DNA from: Bryobacterales bacterium
GTDB taxonomy: Bacteria > Acidobacteriota > Terriglobia > Bryobacterales > Bryobacteraceae
Reading direction: 5' to 3'
Assembly (NCBI GenBank): GCA_003154855.1
Contig: PMEV01000121.1
Coordinates: 1 to 6,655 of the forward strand
Length of the DNA: 6,655 bases
Numbering within the stretch: the first letter of the stretch is position 1; the number at the start of each line of letters is the position of its first letter. The position numbers were made by a program, and so were the translations under genes. The notes beneath the pieces were generated by a model. It was given only the letters and a program-made list of their open reading frames with translations. It did no database searches and was not told the DNA's origin. Below are positions 1-6,264 of the stretch, in pieces.

Positions 1-680
<680 letters not shown>

Positions 681-686
681 GTTTTC

Positions 687-692
687 ACTATA
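687..692 (-). promoter_or_regulatory. Candidate -10 box for a leaderless hutU transcript
   Basis: On the minus strand TATAGT (five of six matches to TATAAT) is followed by GAAAAC and then the hutU ATG. With usual spacing, transcription would begin at or within a base or two of the A of ATG. No convincing -35 hexamer is seen 16-18 bases upstream, and no purine-rich ribosome site precedes the ATG. Both points fit a leaderless mRNA but do not prove it. Confidence 0.35.
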
Positions 693-739
693 GGACAGCG
701 GGAGGGGGAAGATCTGTTGCTCAGAACGCCTGGCCCGCT

Positions 740-1234
740 TTAGCGCTGCGACAAAGCCTTCACCGCCAGGATGAGCACCAATACCCCCTGCATGACCAGC
801 ATGCCTGTTCCCGCGGCACGCCAGCCGGGAGCAAGTTCAGATACGATGCCCCCAGTTGCGGAAAACTCCTCGGCGCGGACGAGGTAGCGCAAAGCCACCG
901 CGATTGTGGCGATAGGTCCTGCAAGGGCGAGGACTCGATTTCCTGCCAGGAGAATCAACCCCCCGGCAAAAAAAAGGTTCCAAAACACAGCTAACAATAC
1001 CCCTCCGGCGAAGCCTGCAGCGGGGGACACTGCTCTATAGACCCCGTGGCCCGCCGGACATACCCAGACCTCCAGCAGCACTATCAGCCACTTCTTGCCC
1101 AACCTCGGTTTCGCAACAAGGCAGTTGCACGTGGGGCAGATGAATCCCTTCACCCGCGGCCGGAGTTGATCGACAACAGCCGCGAAAAAGCAAAATGCCA
1201 GACCGCAGGCCACGATGATATGAGGCGCATCCAT
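740..1234 (-). CDS. Small membrane protein with CPTC and CPxGH cysteine motifs, function unknown
   Basis: I do not recognise this 164-residue protein. A hydrophobic segment at residues 5-21 is followed by a short polar stretch with C33-P-T-C36 plus C38, then a hydrophobic run at 49-58 leading into C59-P-A-G-H63. The paired CxxC and C...H arrangement resembles a zinc-ribbon or other metal-binding site held close to the membrane, which is inference only. Three further hydrophobic segments lie at about 75-97, 101-119 and 141-160, so four or five membrane helices are expected. The start at 1234 is preferred over an in-frame ATG at 1264 because a perfect AGGAGG lies at 1241-1246, six bases ahead of it. 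The gene ends 59 bp before hutU and begins 66 bp after the small ORF upstream, all on the same strand, so co-transcription is possible. Confidence 0.7.
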   Translation of the reverse strand: MDAPHIIVACGLAFCFFAAVVDQLRPRVKGFICPTCNCLVAKPRLGKKWLIVLLEVWVCPAGHGVYRAVSPAAGFAGGVLLAVFWNLFFAGGLILLAGNRVLALAGPIATIAVALRYLVRAEEFSATGGIVSELAPGWRAAGTGMLVMQGVLVLILAVKALSQR

Positions 1235-1240
1235 GTCGGT

Positions 1241-1246
1241 CCTCCT
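1241..1246 (-). promoter_or_regulatory. Shine-Dalgarno AGGAGG deciding the membrane protein start
   Basis: The minus strand reads AGAGGAGG, then ACCGAC, then ATG at 1234. A full-consensus ribosome site at six-base spacing makes the ATG at 1234 the likely start and argues against the longer reading frame beginning at 1264. Confidence 0.75.
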
Positions 1247-1300
1247 CTTCGGAGCGCTTCGCATTCGGGCCGAGCCGGTCTCCGACTCAATGGCGATGAC

Positions 1301-1555
1301 TTAGCTCTCGGGCTCGGCCTCCGCGGAAAGAGTGCCTGTGGGAGTCCTCGGACCCCGGTTTCGCACCCCCACGCCCAAACGATCGTCCCCATCCTCGTCC
1401 GGGTCCGTCGGCATCAATCCCTCCAGATACTGGATCAGATCCTCGCGACTTGCCGCCGGTGTCGCTCCATTCGTCACGGACCTTTCCTGCCAACTTCGGA
1501 AAGGAATCGAGCTTTCCGTCGCAACGGAGCACTTGATAACGCACGAACTTATCAT
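1301..1555 (-). CDS. Hypothetical small protein (84 residues), uncertain
   Basis: I do not recognise this reading frame. Its second half, from about residue 34 on, reads like ordinary soluble protein: SREDLIQYLEGLMPTDPDED is a short amphipathic helix followed by an acidic stretch, and codons there mostly end in G or C. The first half (rich in Ser, Cys and Val) is less convincing, and another frame over the same bases (about 1460-1544) also looks protein-like, with RYQVLRCDGKLDSFPKLAGK. A frameshift joining the two frames, or a gene remnant, is therefore possible. A candidate promoter lies just upstream. A GAGG element sits 14 bases before the ATG, which is far for a ribosome site. There are no neighbours that suggest a role, apart from lying between a toxin-antitoxin-like pair and a membrane protein on the same strand. 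Confidence 0.35.
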   Translation of the reverse strand: MISSCVIKCSVATESSIPFRSWQERSVTNGATPAASREDLIQYLEGLMPTDPDEDGDDRLGVGVRNRGPRTPTGTLSAEAEPES

Positions 1556-1576
1556 ATCGCTAAGCGCCGCCTCACC

Positions 1577-1604
1577 TTGATACGTTCAGTACACCTCGCG
1601 TCAA
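1577..1604 (-). promoter_or_regulatory. Candidate sigma-70-type promoter upstream of the small ORF
   Basis: On the minus strand TTGACG (1604-1599) and TATCAA (1582-1577) are separated by 16 bases, close to the TTGACA-17-TATAAT consensus. The predicted transcript would begin around 1570 and run into the ORF starting at 1555, and possibly on into the membrane protein gene. It lies in the 123-bp gap between the DUF5615 stop and the ORF start. Confidence 0.35.
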
Positions 1605-1678
1605 TCCGCCGCAGAATTCCCGTTATATAGCGGTCGCATGCAGCGCCAGCAGCGCGTGGCTTGGCCACCTTGTCGCAC

Positions 1679-1999
1679 TTACCCGATTCTCACAATATCG
1701 CCGGGCTCGATGGAATCCAGCGCGGAGAGCGCGGCCGGCACCAGGGGCGCCAAATCGCGTAGGCGGTTCGTTGGTCCACTGAGAATCACCAAAGCGATCT
1801 TCCGTCCGGCCAGATTCTGCTGCTCCGGGATATTCTGGTCGACGGTAATCAGAACGTCGAACCCATCAGCCTCCGCGGCCTCCAGGAGACGCCCGTTCTT
1901 GAGTCCTGCGAGGTTTGCGAAGCGCGCGGTTTGGCAATCGTGGCCGGGAAATAGAAGCCGTAGCCGTTCGTCGATGCACTCGTCGATCAGGAGCCGCAT
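1679..1999 (-). CDS. DUF5615 family PIN-like protein, predicted toxin of a DUF433/DUF5615 pair
   Basis: This 106-residue protein fits the DUF5615 (PIN-like) pattern. It opens with MRLLIDE, giving the paired acidic residues D6 and E7. GHD follows at 19-21, then a helical segment NGRLLEAAEADG (35-46), then the strand and acidic residue FDVLITVDQN (47-56) with D54. The C-terminal part (66-106) is beta-rich and ends EPGDIVRIG. Family members resemble PIN/Mut7-C ribonuclease folds and are annotated as putative toxins; the acidic residues are the expected metal ligands. Nuclease activity is inferred, not shown. The ATG overlaps the stop of the upstream DUF433 gene by one base (TGATG), indicating translational coupling and a shared transcript. 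The length is typical for the family, with no sign of damage. Confidence 0.82.
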   Translation of the reverse strand: MRLLIDECIDERLRLLFPGHDCQTARFANLAGLKNGRLLEAAEADGFDVLITVDQNIPEQQNLAGRKIALVILSGPTNRLRDLAPLVPAALSALDSIEPGDIVRIG

Positions 2000-2214
2000 C
2001 AGGGGCGCGCCAGCAGGAGTTGTTTGGCTTCTTCCAGCGCTTCCAATGCAAGACCGCGGGAAACGGTTGGGAATCCTTCCAGAAACTCCTCCAGCGTGTC
2101 ACCGCCCTCCAGATAGTCGAACAGGGTTTGAACCGGCACTCGCGTGCCCCGGAACACGGGCACACCGTGCATGGTCTCCGGGTCTCGGGTGATCGCTTGC
2201 GTCACGTCTTCCAT
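1999..2214 (-). CDS. DUF433 family protein, predicted antitoxin partner
   Basis: This 71-residue protein carries the DUF433 signature: MHGVPVFRGTRVPVQTLFDYL (residues 15-35), with the hallmark xPVFRGTRxPV, then GGDTLEEFLEGFPTVSRG (37-54) and the closing helix LALEALEEAKQLLLAR (55-70). DUF433 proteins are small helix-turn-helix-like proteins often encoded directly before DUF5615 genes, and are taken to be the antitoxin and possibly an autorepressor. The start at 2214 has GAGGG three bases upstream, a usable if tight ribosome site, and the N-terminus has normal length. The stop overlaps the next start. No clear promoter was found in the 70 bases upstream, which run into the pseudouridine synthase remnant. 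Confidence 0.88.
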   Translation of the reverse strand: MEDVTQAITRDPETMHGVPVFRGTRVPVQTLFDYLEGGDTLEEFLEGFPTVSRGLALEALEEAKQLLLARP

Positions 2215-2287
2215 TGTCCCTCAATCTGGCGCAGGGTGCGCAAGGGCAGCGCCGTCTGGGTCCACGTGGCTGACAAACGCCTGTTGG

Positions 2288-2519
2288 GCGGGAGGGGCGC
2301 TGGCGGCAGGGGCGGCAAGGGCGCTGAATGCCGGAGGCGAGCCAGATGTCGTACCCTGAGTGGGATCATGCCTGGACGCAAACCGGTGGGGGAGCATCGG
2401 CCGATCAAGACGCTGGAGCGCGTACTGTCGAAGGCGGGGCTGGATCGGATGCAGCCGCGTGAGCCGGGACGGCACGCCCATCCGGGGCACGGGGCAGCCG
2501 AAATCCGGAGGGGCGGCCC
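2288..2519 (+). repeat. Left copy of a direct repeat covering the upstream region and 5' end of the pseudouridine synthase gene (decayed)
   Basis: The core at 2328-2443 aligns without gaps to 6281-6396 and differs at 5 of 116 positions by my count. Homology extends left to 2288 (partner 6265), with a 24-bp extra segment in this copy bounded by GGGCGCTG at 2295-2302 and 2319-2326. To the right it continues in pieces: 2444-2449 with 6423-6428, 2467-2489 with 6509-6531 (21 of 23), 2497-2500 with 6532-6535, and 2503-2519 with 6589-6605 (all 17). The two copies are offset by 3953 bp in the core and lie in the same orientation. Confidence 0.9.
2368..2519 (+). pseudogene. Decayed 5' remnant of an RsuA/RluB-type pseudouridine synthase gene
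   Basis: The remnant starts with the same ATG context as the gene at 6321 and encodes MPGRKPVGEHRPIKTLERVL followed by SKAGL before the frame breaks. At GCTGG (2439-2443) it jumps to sequence matching 26 bp further along the intact gene; the intact copy has GCTGG at both 6392 and 6418, so a deletion between short direct repeats explains this. Two more deletions (the last about 51-53 bp) and a 7-bp tandem duplication of CGGGGCA (2483-2496) follow. Homology stops at 2519, which corresponds to about codon 95 of the intact gene. The S4 RNA-binding domain is destroyed and no catalytic domain is present, so no functional product is expected. Any protein read from this ATG would continue in a shifted frame toward 2652. 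Confidence 0.85.
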
Positions 2520-2546
2520 GGGCGCTCGCCGGCGTCCGGGCCGCCC
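2511..2546. terminator. GC-rich inverted repeat, possible terminator for the secreted protein gene
   Basis: GGGCGGCCCGG (2511-2521) and CCGGGCCGCCC (2536-2546) form a perfect 11-bp inverted repeat with a 14-base loop, starting seven bases past the stop of the minus-strand secreted protein gene. The stem is very stable, but no clear U-run follows on the minus strand, so intrinsic termination is uncertain. The left arm is made of the last bases of the pseudouridine synthase remnant, so the hairpin straddles the junction between remnant and inserted block. Confidence 0.5.
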
Positions 2547-2552
2547 GACCGC

Positions 2553-2969
2553 TTACCGCCGGGCGAGCAGGATCGTGGTGGTTGGCGTCAGCGAGGCGCT
2601 GTGGGCCGCTTCACTTTCGACCTTGGATATGGGCAGAACTCTTGCCACATAGCTGCCGGGCGACCGAACGGTGGAAAGGAAGTACTCGTCTCCGTACTTG
2701 TTGAACACGAGTTCGCCCTGGGTAGGCTCGTTATTGTCGGCGCCTGGGTTCGTGAGGACGCGCACGTCGACCCCGCAGGCATCGCAGGCGATAGCCGTCA
2801 GTCCCGACACCAGGGACAATTGAGTTACCTCATACCGGCCGGCGGGCACGATGTTGGTCCCGGCGTGAAATCCGAACGGGATGTCAACGGTCATGCGCTG
2901 TTGGGCAAAGGCGGAAGCTGCCGCGAGCAACGCCAGCATTCCCAGCGTCGCGAAAGATGTTTTTCTCAT
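2553..2969 (-). CDS. Small secreted protein of an acidobacterial type, function unknown
   Basis: This 138-residue protein has a clear signal peptide: MRK, a hydrophobic core at residues 6-18, and likely cleavage at AFA|QQ after residue 22. The mature part opens with MTVDIPFGFHAGTNIVPAGRYEV-like sequence (residues 26-48), then GELVFNKYGDEYFLSTVRSPG (about 86-106), and ends with a Thr-rich stretch and LLARR. This layout (VxxPFxFHxGxxxLPAGxY ... LVFxxYGDxYFLSxV) is one I recall from many acidobacterial exported proteins of unknown role. Two cysteines (C63, C66) in CDAC could pair or bind metal. ATG at 2969 is preferred over the ATG at 2984 because AGGGGG at 2976-2981 gives a ribosome site six bases ahead, and that site overlaps the upstream ATG. 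The gene diverges from the sigma-kinase pair. Confidence 0.75.
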   Translation of the reverse strand: MRKTSFATLGMLALLAAASAFAQQRMTVDIPFGFHAGTNIVPAGRYEVTQLSLVSGLTAIACDACGVDVRVLTNPGADNNEPTQGELVFNKYGDEYFLSTVRSPGSYVARVLPISKVESEAAHSASLTPTTTILLARR

Positions 2970-2975
2970 GGTGGT

Positions 2976-2981
2976 CCCCCT
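2976..2981 (-). promoter_or_regulatory. Shine-Dalgarno AGGGGG deciding the secreted protein start
   Basis: The minus strand reads AGGGGG, ACCACC, ATG. The spacing of six bases supports the start at 2969, which also gives a compact signal peptide beginning MRK. The alternative ATG at 2984 sits inside this site. Confidence 0.65.
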
Positions 2982-2997
2982 CATTTTAGTCTTAGTA

Positions 2998-3030
2998 AGG
3001 CAGGCAACCCAGTTGGTTCGATTCCTGCCT
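2998..3030. promoter_or_regulatory. Inverted repeat in the divergent intergenic region, candidate operator or leader hairpin
   Basis: AGGCAGG (2998-3004) and CCTGCCT (3024-3030) are perfect 7-bp inverted arms around 19 bases that hold a smaller repeat CAAC-CCA-GTTG (3005-3015). The element lies 29 bp upstream of the secreted protein ATG and about 60 bp upstream of the sigma ORF, so it could act on either gene as an operator or, in RNA, as a leader hairpin. No protein or ligand can be assigned. A lone TATCAT box at 3050-3055 could serve as a -10 for the plus strand but has no good -35 partner. Confidence 0.35.
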
Positions 3031-3089
3031 CTTCACTCTCTAGAAGCGGTATCATCGATCTAAAGACACAAAGAACAGGAAAATAAAGT

Positions 3090-3386
3090 TTGGAGACGAG
3101 GGGAATTGAACCGATACTCGAAGGCGAACTGCGGCGCATCGCCCACCACTACATGCGGAAGGAGCGGTCCGGCCACACCCTGCAGACCACCGCGCTAGTC
3201 AACGAAGCCTACCTCAGGCTGGTAGACCAGGCGCAGGTCGTCGAGCTTCGTTACTTTGGCGGCCTGAGCGTGGAAGAGGCGGCGGAGGTGCTGGGCGTGC
3301 ATCCGAACACCGTGATTCGCGACTGGAGCCTGGCCAAAACCTGGCTCACGCGGGAGCTCGGCCCCCAGAGCCCCCATGCAGCCTGA
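3090..3386 (+). CDS. Shortened ECF-like sigma factor lacking its middle third (possible pseudogene)
   Basis: The 98-residue product joins two recognisable pieces of the ECF-like sigma family (Pfam Sigma70_ECF type, usually about 185-190 residues). Residues 13-46 (ELRRIAHHYMRKE, then GHTLQTTALVNEAYLRLVD) are region 2.1-2.2, which binds RNA polymerase core. Residues 50-90 (VVELRYFGG, LSVEEAAEVLGVHPNTVIRD, then LAKTWLTREL) are region 4, the -35-binding helix-turn-helix. Between D46 and V50 about 85 residues expected from the family are absent: regions 2.3-2.4 (-10 melting and recognition) and the linker. About 20 N-terminal residues also look replaced. The reading frame is intact through the junction. 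The TTG at 3090 directly follows an in-frame TAA and has AGGA nine bases upstream. The ORF overlaps the kinase start by 11 bp. It may be a dead gene kept for coupling, or a compact regulator that competes for core polymerase or -35 sites; I lean toward decay. Confidence 0.7.
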   Translation: METRGIEPILEGELRRIAHHYMRKERSGHTLQTTALVNEAYLRLVDQAQVVELRYFGGLSVEEAAEVLGVHPNTVIRDWSLAKTWLTRELGPQSPHAA

Positions 3387-6234
3387 TCTCTGGAAGAAGA
3401 TCGAGGAGTTGTACCACGCTGCGCTGGCGCGGCCCGCGGAGGAGCGCGCCGCGTTCCTCGCGCAGGCCTGCCCCGACGATCCCCAGGTCCGCCGCGAGGT
3501 GCAGTCGCTTCTGGACCAGAAAACCGCTTCCTTCTCCGAGACTGCCCCGATGTCGGCGGTCGAAGCGCTGAGCGCGGGGTCCAGACTTGGCAACTTCGAG
3601 ATTGTCGGACTGCTCGGCCGCGGCGGCATGGGCGAGGTGTACCGGGCCCGCGACTCGCGCCTGAAACGCGAGGTAGCGATCAAAACGCTGCCGCCGCTCT
3701 TTGCCGCCGGTCGCGGCCGCATCGCCCGCTTCGAGCGCGAGGCGCGGGCGGCCAGCGCGCTCAACCACCCGAATATCGTCACCGTCTACGACGTCGGTCA
3801 TGAAAACGGCGTGTCGTTCATCGTCTCGGAACTGGTGGAGGGCGAGACGCTCGCGCGGGTGATCGAGCGCGGGCCGCTTCCGTTGCGCAAGCTCATCGAT
3901 GTGGGGACGCAAGTCGCGGAAGGCCTCGCGGCGGCACACGCCGCTGGGGTGGTCCATCGCGACCTCAAACCGGGCAACGTGATGCTGACCTCCGGAGGGC
4001 GGGTCAAGATTCTCGACTTCGGTCTGGCCAGGCAGGACCGCGATCCGGGGCTGGAGGGCGCGACGTTGGACATCAGCGTTCCCGGCGCGATCCTGGGCAC
4101 TCCGGGCTACATGTCACCGGAGCAGGTGCGCAGCGAACCAGCCGATGCCCGGTCGGACCTGTTCAGCCTGGGTGCGATTCTCTACGAGATGGCATCCGGC
4201 CATCCTGCCTTCCGGGGTGGCTCTTCCGTTGAGGTAATGAACTCGATCCTCAAGGACGATCCGCCGGAGTTGCCGCCGGCATCGCCGCCGGCGCTGGACC
4301 GGATCGTGCGGCGCTGCATCGAGAAGCAGCCGGCCATGAGGTTCCAGTCCGCGTCGGACCTCGGCTTCGCGTTGGGATCGGTTTCCGCGTCGCACACCGC
4401 CAGCACGGCCCCGGCACGGGAACGCGCTTCCTGGCCGCTGTGGGCGGCTTTGGCCGCAGCGTGCGTGGCGGCTGGCATCGCCGCCTGGCTGGGACTACAT
4501 TCGCCCCCGCCATCCACCCTGCCGGATACCACCCTGCGCCGGCTGACGAGCGACGGGGCACTGTCCACCGACGCTGCCATTTCCGCGGACGGTAAGCTCG
4601 TCGCCTACGCCAGCGACAGAGCAGACCCCAGCAATCTCGACATCTGGGTCCAGCAGGTGGACGGCGGCGGCGCGGTTCGGATCACCGACGATCCCGCCGA
4701 CGATTACGACCCGACGTTTTCGCCAGACGGCACGCAGATTGCATTCCGCTCGGACCGCGAGGGCGGAGGGATTTATGTTGTCCCCGCGCTCGGCGGCGAG
4801 GCCCGCCTCCGTATCCCCCAGGGCCACCGGCCGCGGTTCTCGCCGGACGGACAGATGATGCTGTACTCGCTCGGGGCCTATGAAGAAGGCAGCGAAGTGT
4901 TCATTCAAAAAGCCCCGGCAGCAGCGCCTGTGCAGATCGGCGCGGGATGCTGGGTGGTTGCGGAGAGTGCGGTATGGTCGCCGGATAGCCGCCGCGTCCT
5001 ATTCTGGGCGACGTGCGGGAGTGAACAGTATACCGGCCGAGACCCCACTCCGTGGGTGTCAACGTTGGACGGCAAAAGGGTCGCTGGCCCCACGCTGCCG
5101 GGCGTGTTCCCCATCGACCAGTGGTTGCCAGGTCCGTCACGTCTTCTCTTCGCCATGCCGGTTTCCGACGGCACTTCCATAACAACCGTTCCTGTTTCCG
5201 CGGATGGAACGACCGTCACCGGACGGTGGCAGAGACTCACCTCAAGCACGGGCGGCGAGTGGAGGACTTCCGCGGCGTCCAACGGGCGCATCGCGCTGTC
5301 CTCCGGGAATTGGGAGAGTCGCGTCTGGGGTATTCCGATCAACGGAAACGGCCACGCGACGGGCCCACCGAGAAAGTTGACCTCGCGGCCGGCGGGTGAA
5401 TACGAAACCTTCCCTGTATTGTCGAGAGACGGCGGGAATCTGGCCTTCCAGTGCTCCTGGGCGGATCGCACAAAGTTGTACTACAGAAATCTCGCTACAG
5501 GCAAAGAGCGGGAGCTCTCTTCGGATATCGGGGATTGGGCCGGCGTAAGTTTCAGTCCGGACGCCACGACAATCCTGTACACGGGCCAACAGGCTCGTTC
5601 CGCCGGGGCGGAAACCAGCATCTACGAATTGCCGATTTCGGGAGGCGTCCCGAGGAAGATCTGGAAGGAACCGAGGGGGGTGACCATCGCGGACTGGGCG
5701 CCCGATGGGGCCACAATTCTCTATTGGCCCTGGGAGGCCAACCGCGCGCGGATCATCGAAAGGGATCTGAAGTCCCTTTCCAAGACGACGTTGGTCGCCG
5801 ATCCGGAATACGATGCATGGCTGGGGCGCTTCTCCAACGACGGGCGCTGGGTAGCGTTCAATGGAGCGAAGGACGGGCGATCCCGGATATACGTTGTGCC
5901 GTTTCGCAAAGCGCTCGTGCCGCGGAGCGAGTGGATTCCGGTTACCGACAACCAGTGGGACGACAAGCCACGCTTTTCTCACGACGACAAGCTGATCTTC
6001 TTCACGTCGAATCGGGATGGATTCCGGTGCATTTGGGCGCAACGGCTCGGACCGGATATGCACCCCGCCGGCAGTCCGTTTGCCGTGTATCATTTCCATC
6101 AGCGCCGTCGCACGCTGGGGCGATCCACGACGGAATTTCAAATGGACGTGGGCCCGAAAACGATCGTGTTCAATCAGGCCGAGCGCACCGGGCAGATCTG
6201 GCTGCTGGAGCCGGCGAAACACGACGCGCGCTGA
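3376..6234 (+). CDS. Transmembrane serine/threonine protein kinase with extracytoplasmic PD40/TolB-like beta-propeller
   Basis: This is a 952-residue receptor-type kinase. An N-terminal helical region (1-70) typical of acidobacterial kinases precedes the PknB-like catalytic domain (about 74-335). The domain has glycine loop GRGGMGEV (81-88), catalytic lysine K103 in VAIK, helix-C glutamate E122, HRDLKPGN (194-201) with catalytic D196 and N201, DFG (214-216), GTPGYMSPE (241-249), and D261 in the SDLFSLG helix. All key residues are present, so the kinase should be active. One membrane helix spans about 353-374. Outside the membrane there is a propeller of PD40/WD40-like strands marked by SPDG-type motifs at 403, 449, 489, 535, 683, 727, 775, 820 and 868. 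It presumably senses a ligand or envelope protein; the ligand is unknown. The ATG has no strong ribosome site, so translation is probably coupled to the sigma ORF it overlaps. In this phylum such kinases often follow ECF sigma genes, which suggests phosphorylation-controlled sigma activity. Confidence 0.93.
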   Translation: MQPDLWKKIEELYHAALARPAEERAAFLAQACPDDPQVRREVQSLLDQKTASFSETAPMSAVEALSAGSRLGNFEIVGLLGRGGMGEVYRARDSRLKREVAIKTLPPLFAAGRGRIARFEREARAASALNHPNIVTVYDVGHENGVSFIVSELVEGETLARVIERGPLPLRKLIDVGTQVAEGLAAAHAAGVVHRDLKPGNVMLTSGGRVKILDFGLARQDRDPGLEGATLDISVPGAILGTPGYMSPEQVRSEPADARSDLFSLGAILYEMASGHPAFRGGSSVEVMNSILKDDPPELPPASPPALDRIVRRCIEKQPAMRFQSASDLGFALGSVSASHTASTAPARERASWPLWAALAAACVAAGIAAWLGLHSPPPSTLPDTTLRRLTSDGALSTDAAISADGKLVAYASDRADPSNLDIWVQQVDGGGAVRITDDPADDYDPTFSPDGTQIAFRSDREGGGIYVVPALGGEARLRIPQGHRPRFSPDGQMMLYSLGAYEEGSEVFIQKAPAAAPVQIGAGCWVVAESAVWSPDSRRVLFWATCGSEQYTGRDPTPWVSTLDGKRVAGPTLPGVFPIDQWLPGPSRLLFAMPVSDGTSITTVPVSADGTTVTGRWQRLTSSTGGEWRTSAASNGRIALSSGNWESRVWGIPINGNGHATGPPRKLTSRPAGEYETFPVLSRDGGNLAFQCSWADRTKLYYRNLATGKERELSSDIGDWAGVSFSPDATTILYTGQQARSAGAETSIYELPISGGVPRKIWKEPRGVTIADWAPDGATILYWPWEANRARIIERDLKSLSKTTLVADPEYDAWLGRFSNDGRWVAFNGAKDGRSRIYVVPFRKALVPRSEWIPVTDNQWDDKPRFSHDDKLIFFTSNRDGFRCIWAQRLGPDMHPAGSPFAVYHFHQRRRTLGRSTTEFQMDVGPKTIVFNQAERTGQIWLLEPAKHDAR

Positions 6235-6264
6235 TCGGGCATAGCGTGACCGGCAAGATCCCTT

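Noticed and set aside
1267..1319. 9-bp inverted repeat GGCCGAGCC / GGCTCGGCC near the end of the small ORF
   Set aside because: The 34-base spacing and lack of a U-run make a terminator or operator call unsupported; such matches are expected by chance at this GC content.
1656..1668. Small hairpin GTGGC-TTG-GCCAC downstream of the DUF5615 gene
   Set aside because: The stem is only five pairs with a three-base loop and no U-run, so it is too weak to call a terminator in such GC-rich DNA.
2262..2269. CCACGTGG palindrome upstream of the DUF433 gene as a possible autoregulation site
   Set aside because: Eight-base palindromes are common by chance, there is only one copy, and no promoter was found beside it.
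1915..2652. A long plus-strand open frame (245 codons)
   Set aside because: It runs antisense through the DUF433 and DUF5615 genes, then through the synthase remnant and into the antisense of the secreted protein gene. Its composition is that of a high-GC shadow frame.
3011..3038. A stretch resembling a tRNA T-arm (GGTTCGATTCC) that might be a tRNA 3' fragment used as an attachment site
   Set aside because: The 5-bp T-stem has a mismatch, there is no CCA end, no matching acceptor strand, and no anticodon or D-arm upstream. The outer AGGCAGG/CCTGCCT pairing explains the sequence better.
5242..6222. A minus-strand open frame of 326 codons
   Set aside because: It is antisense to the propeller part of the kinase, where repeated SPDG-type motifs show the plus strand is coding.
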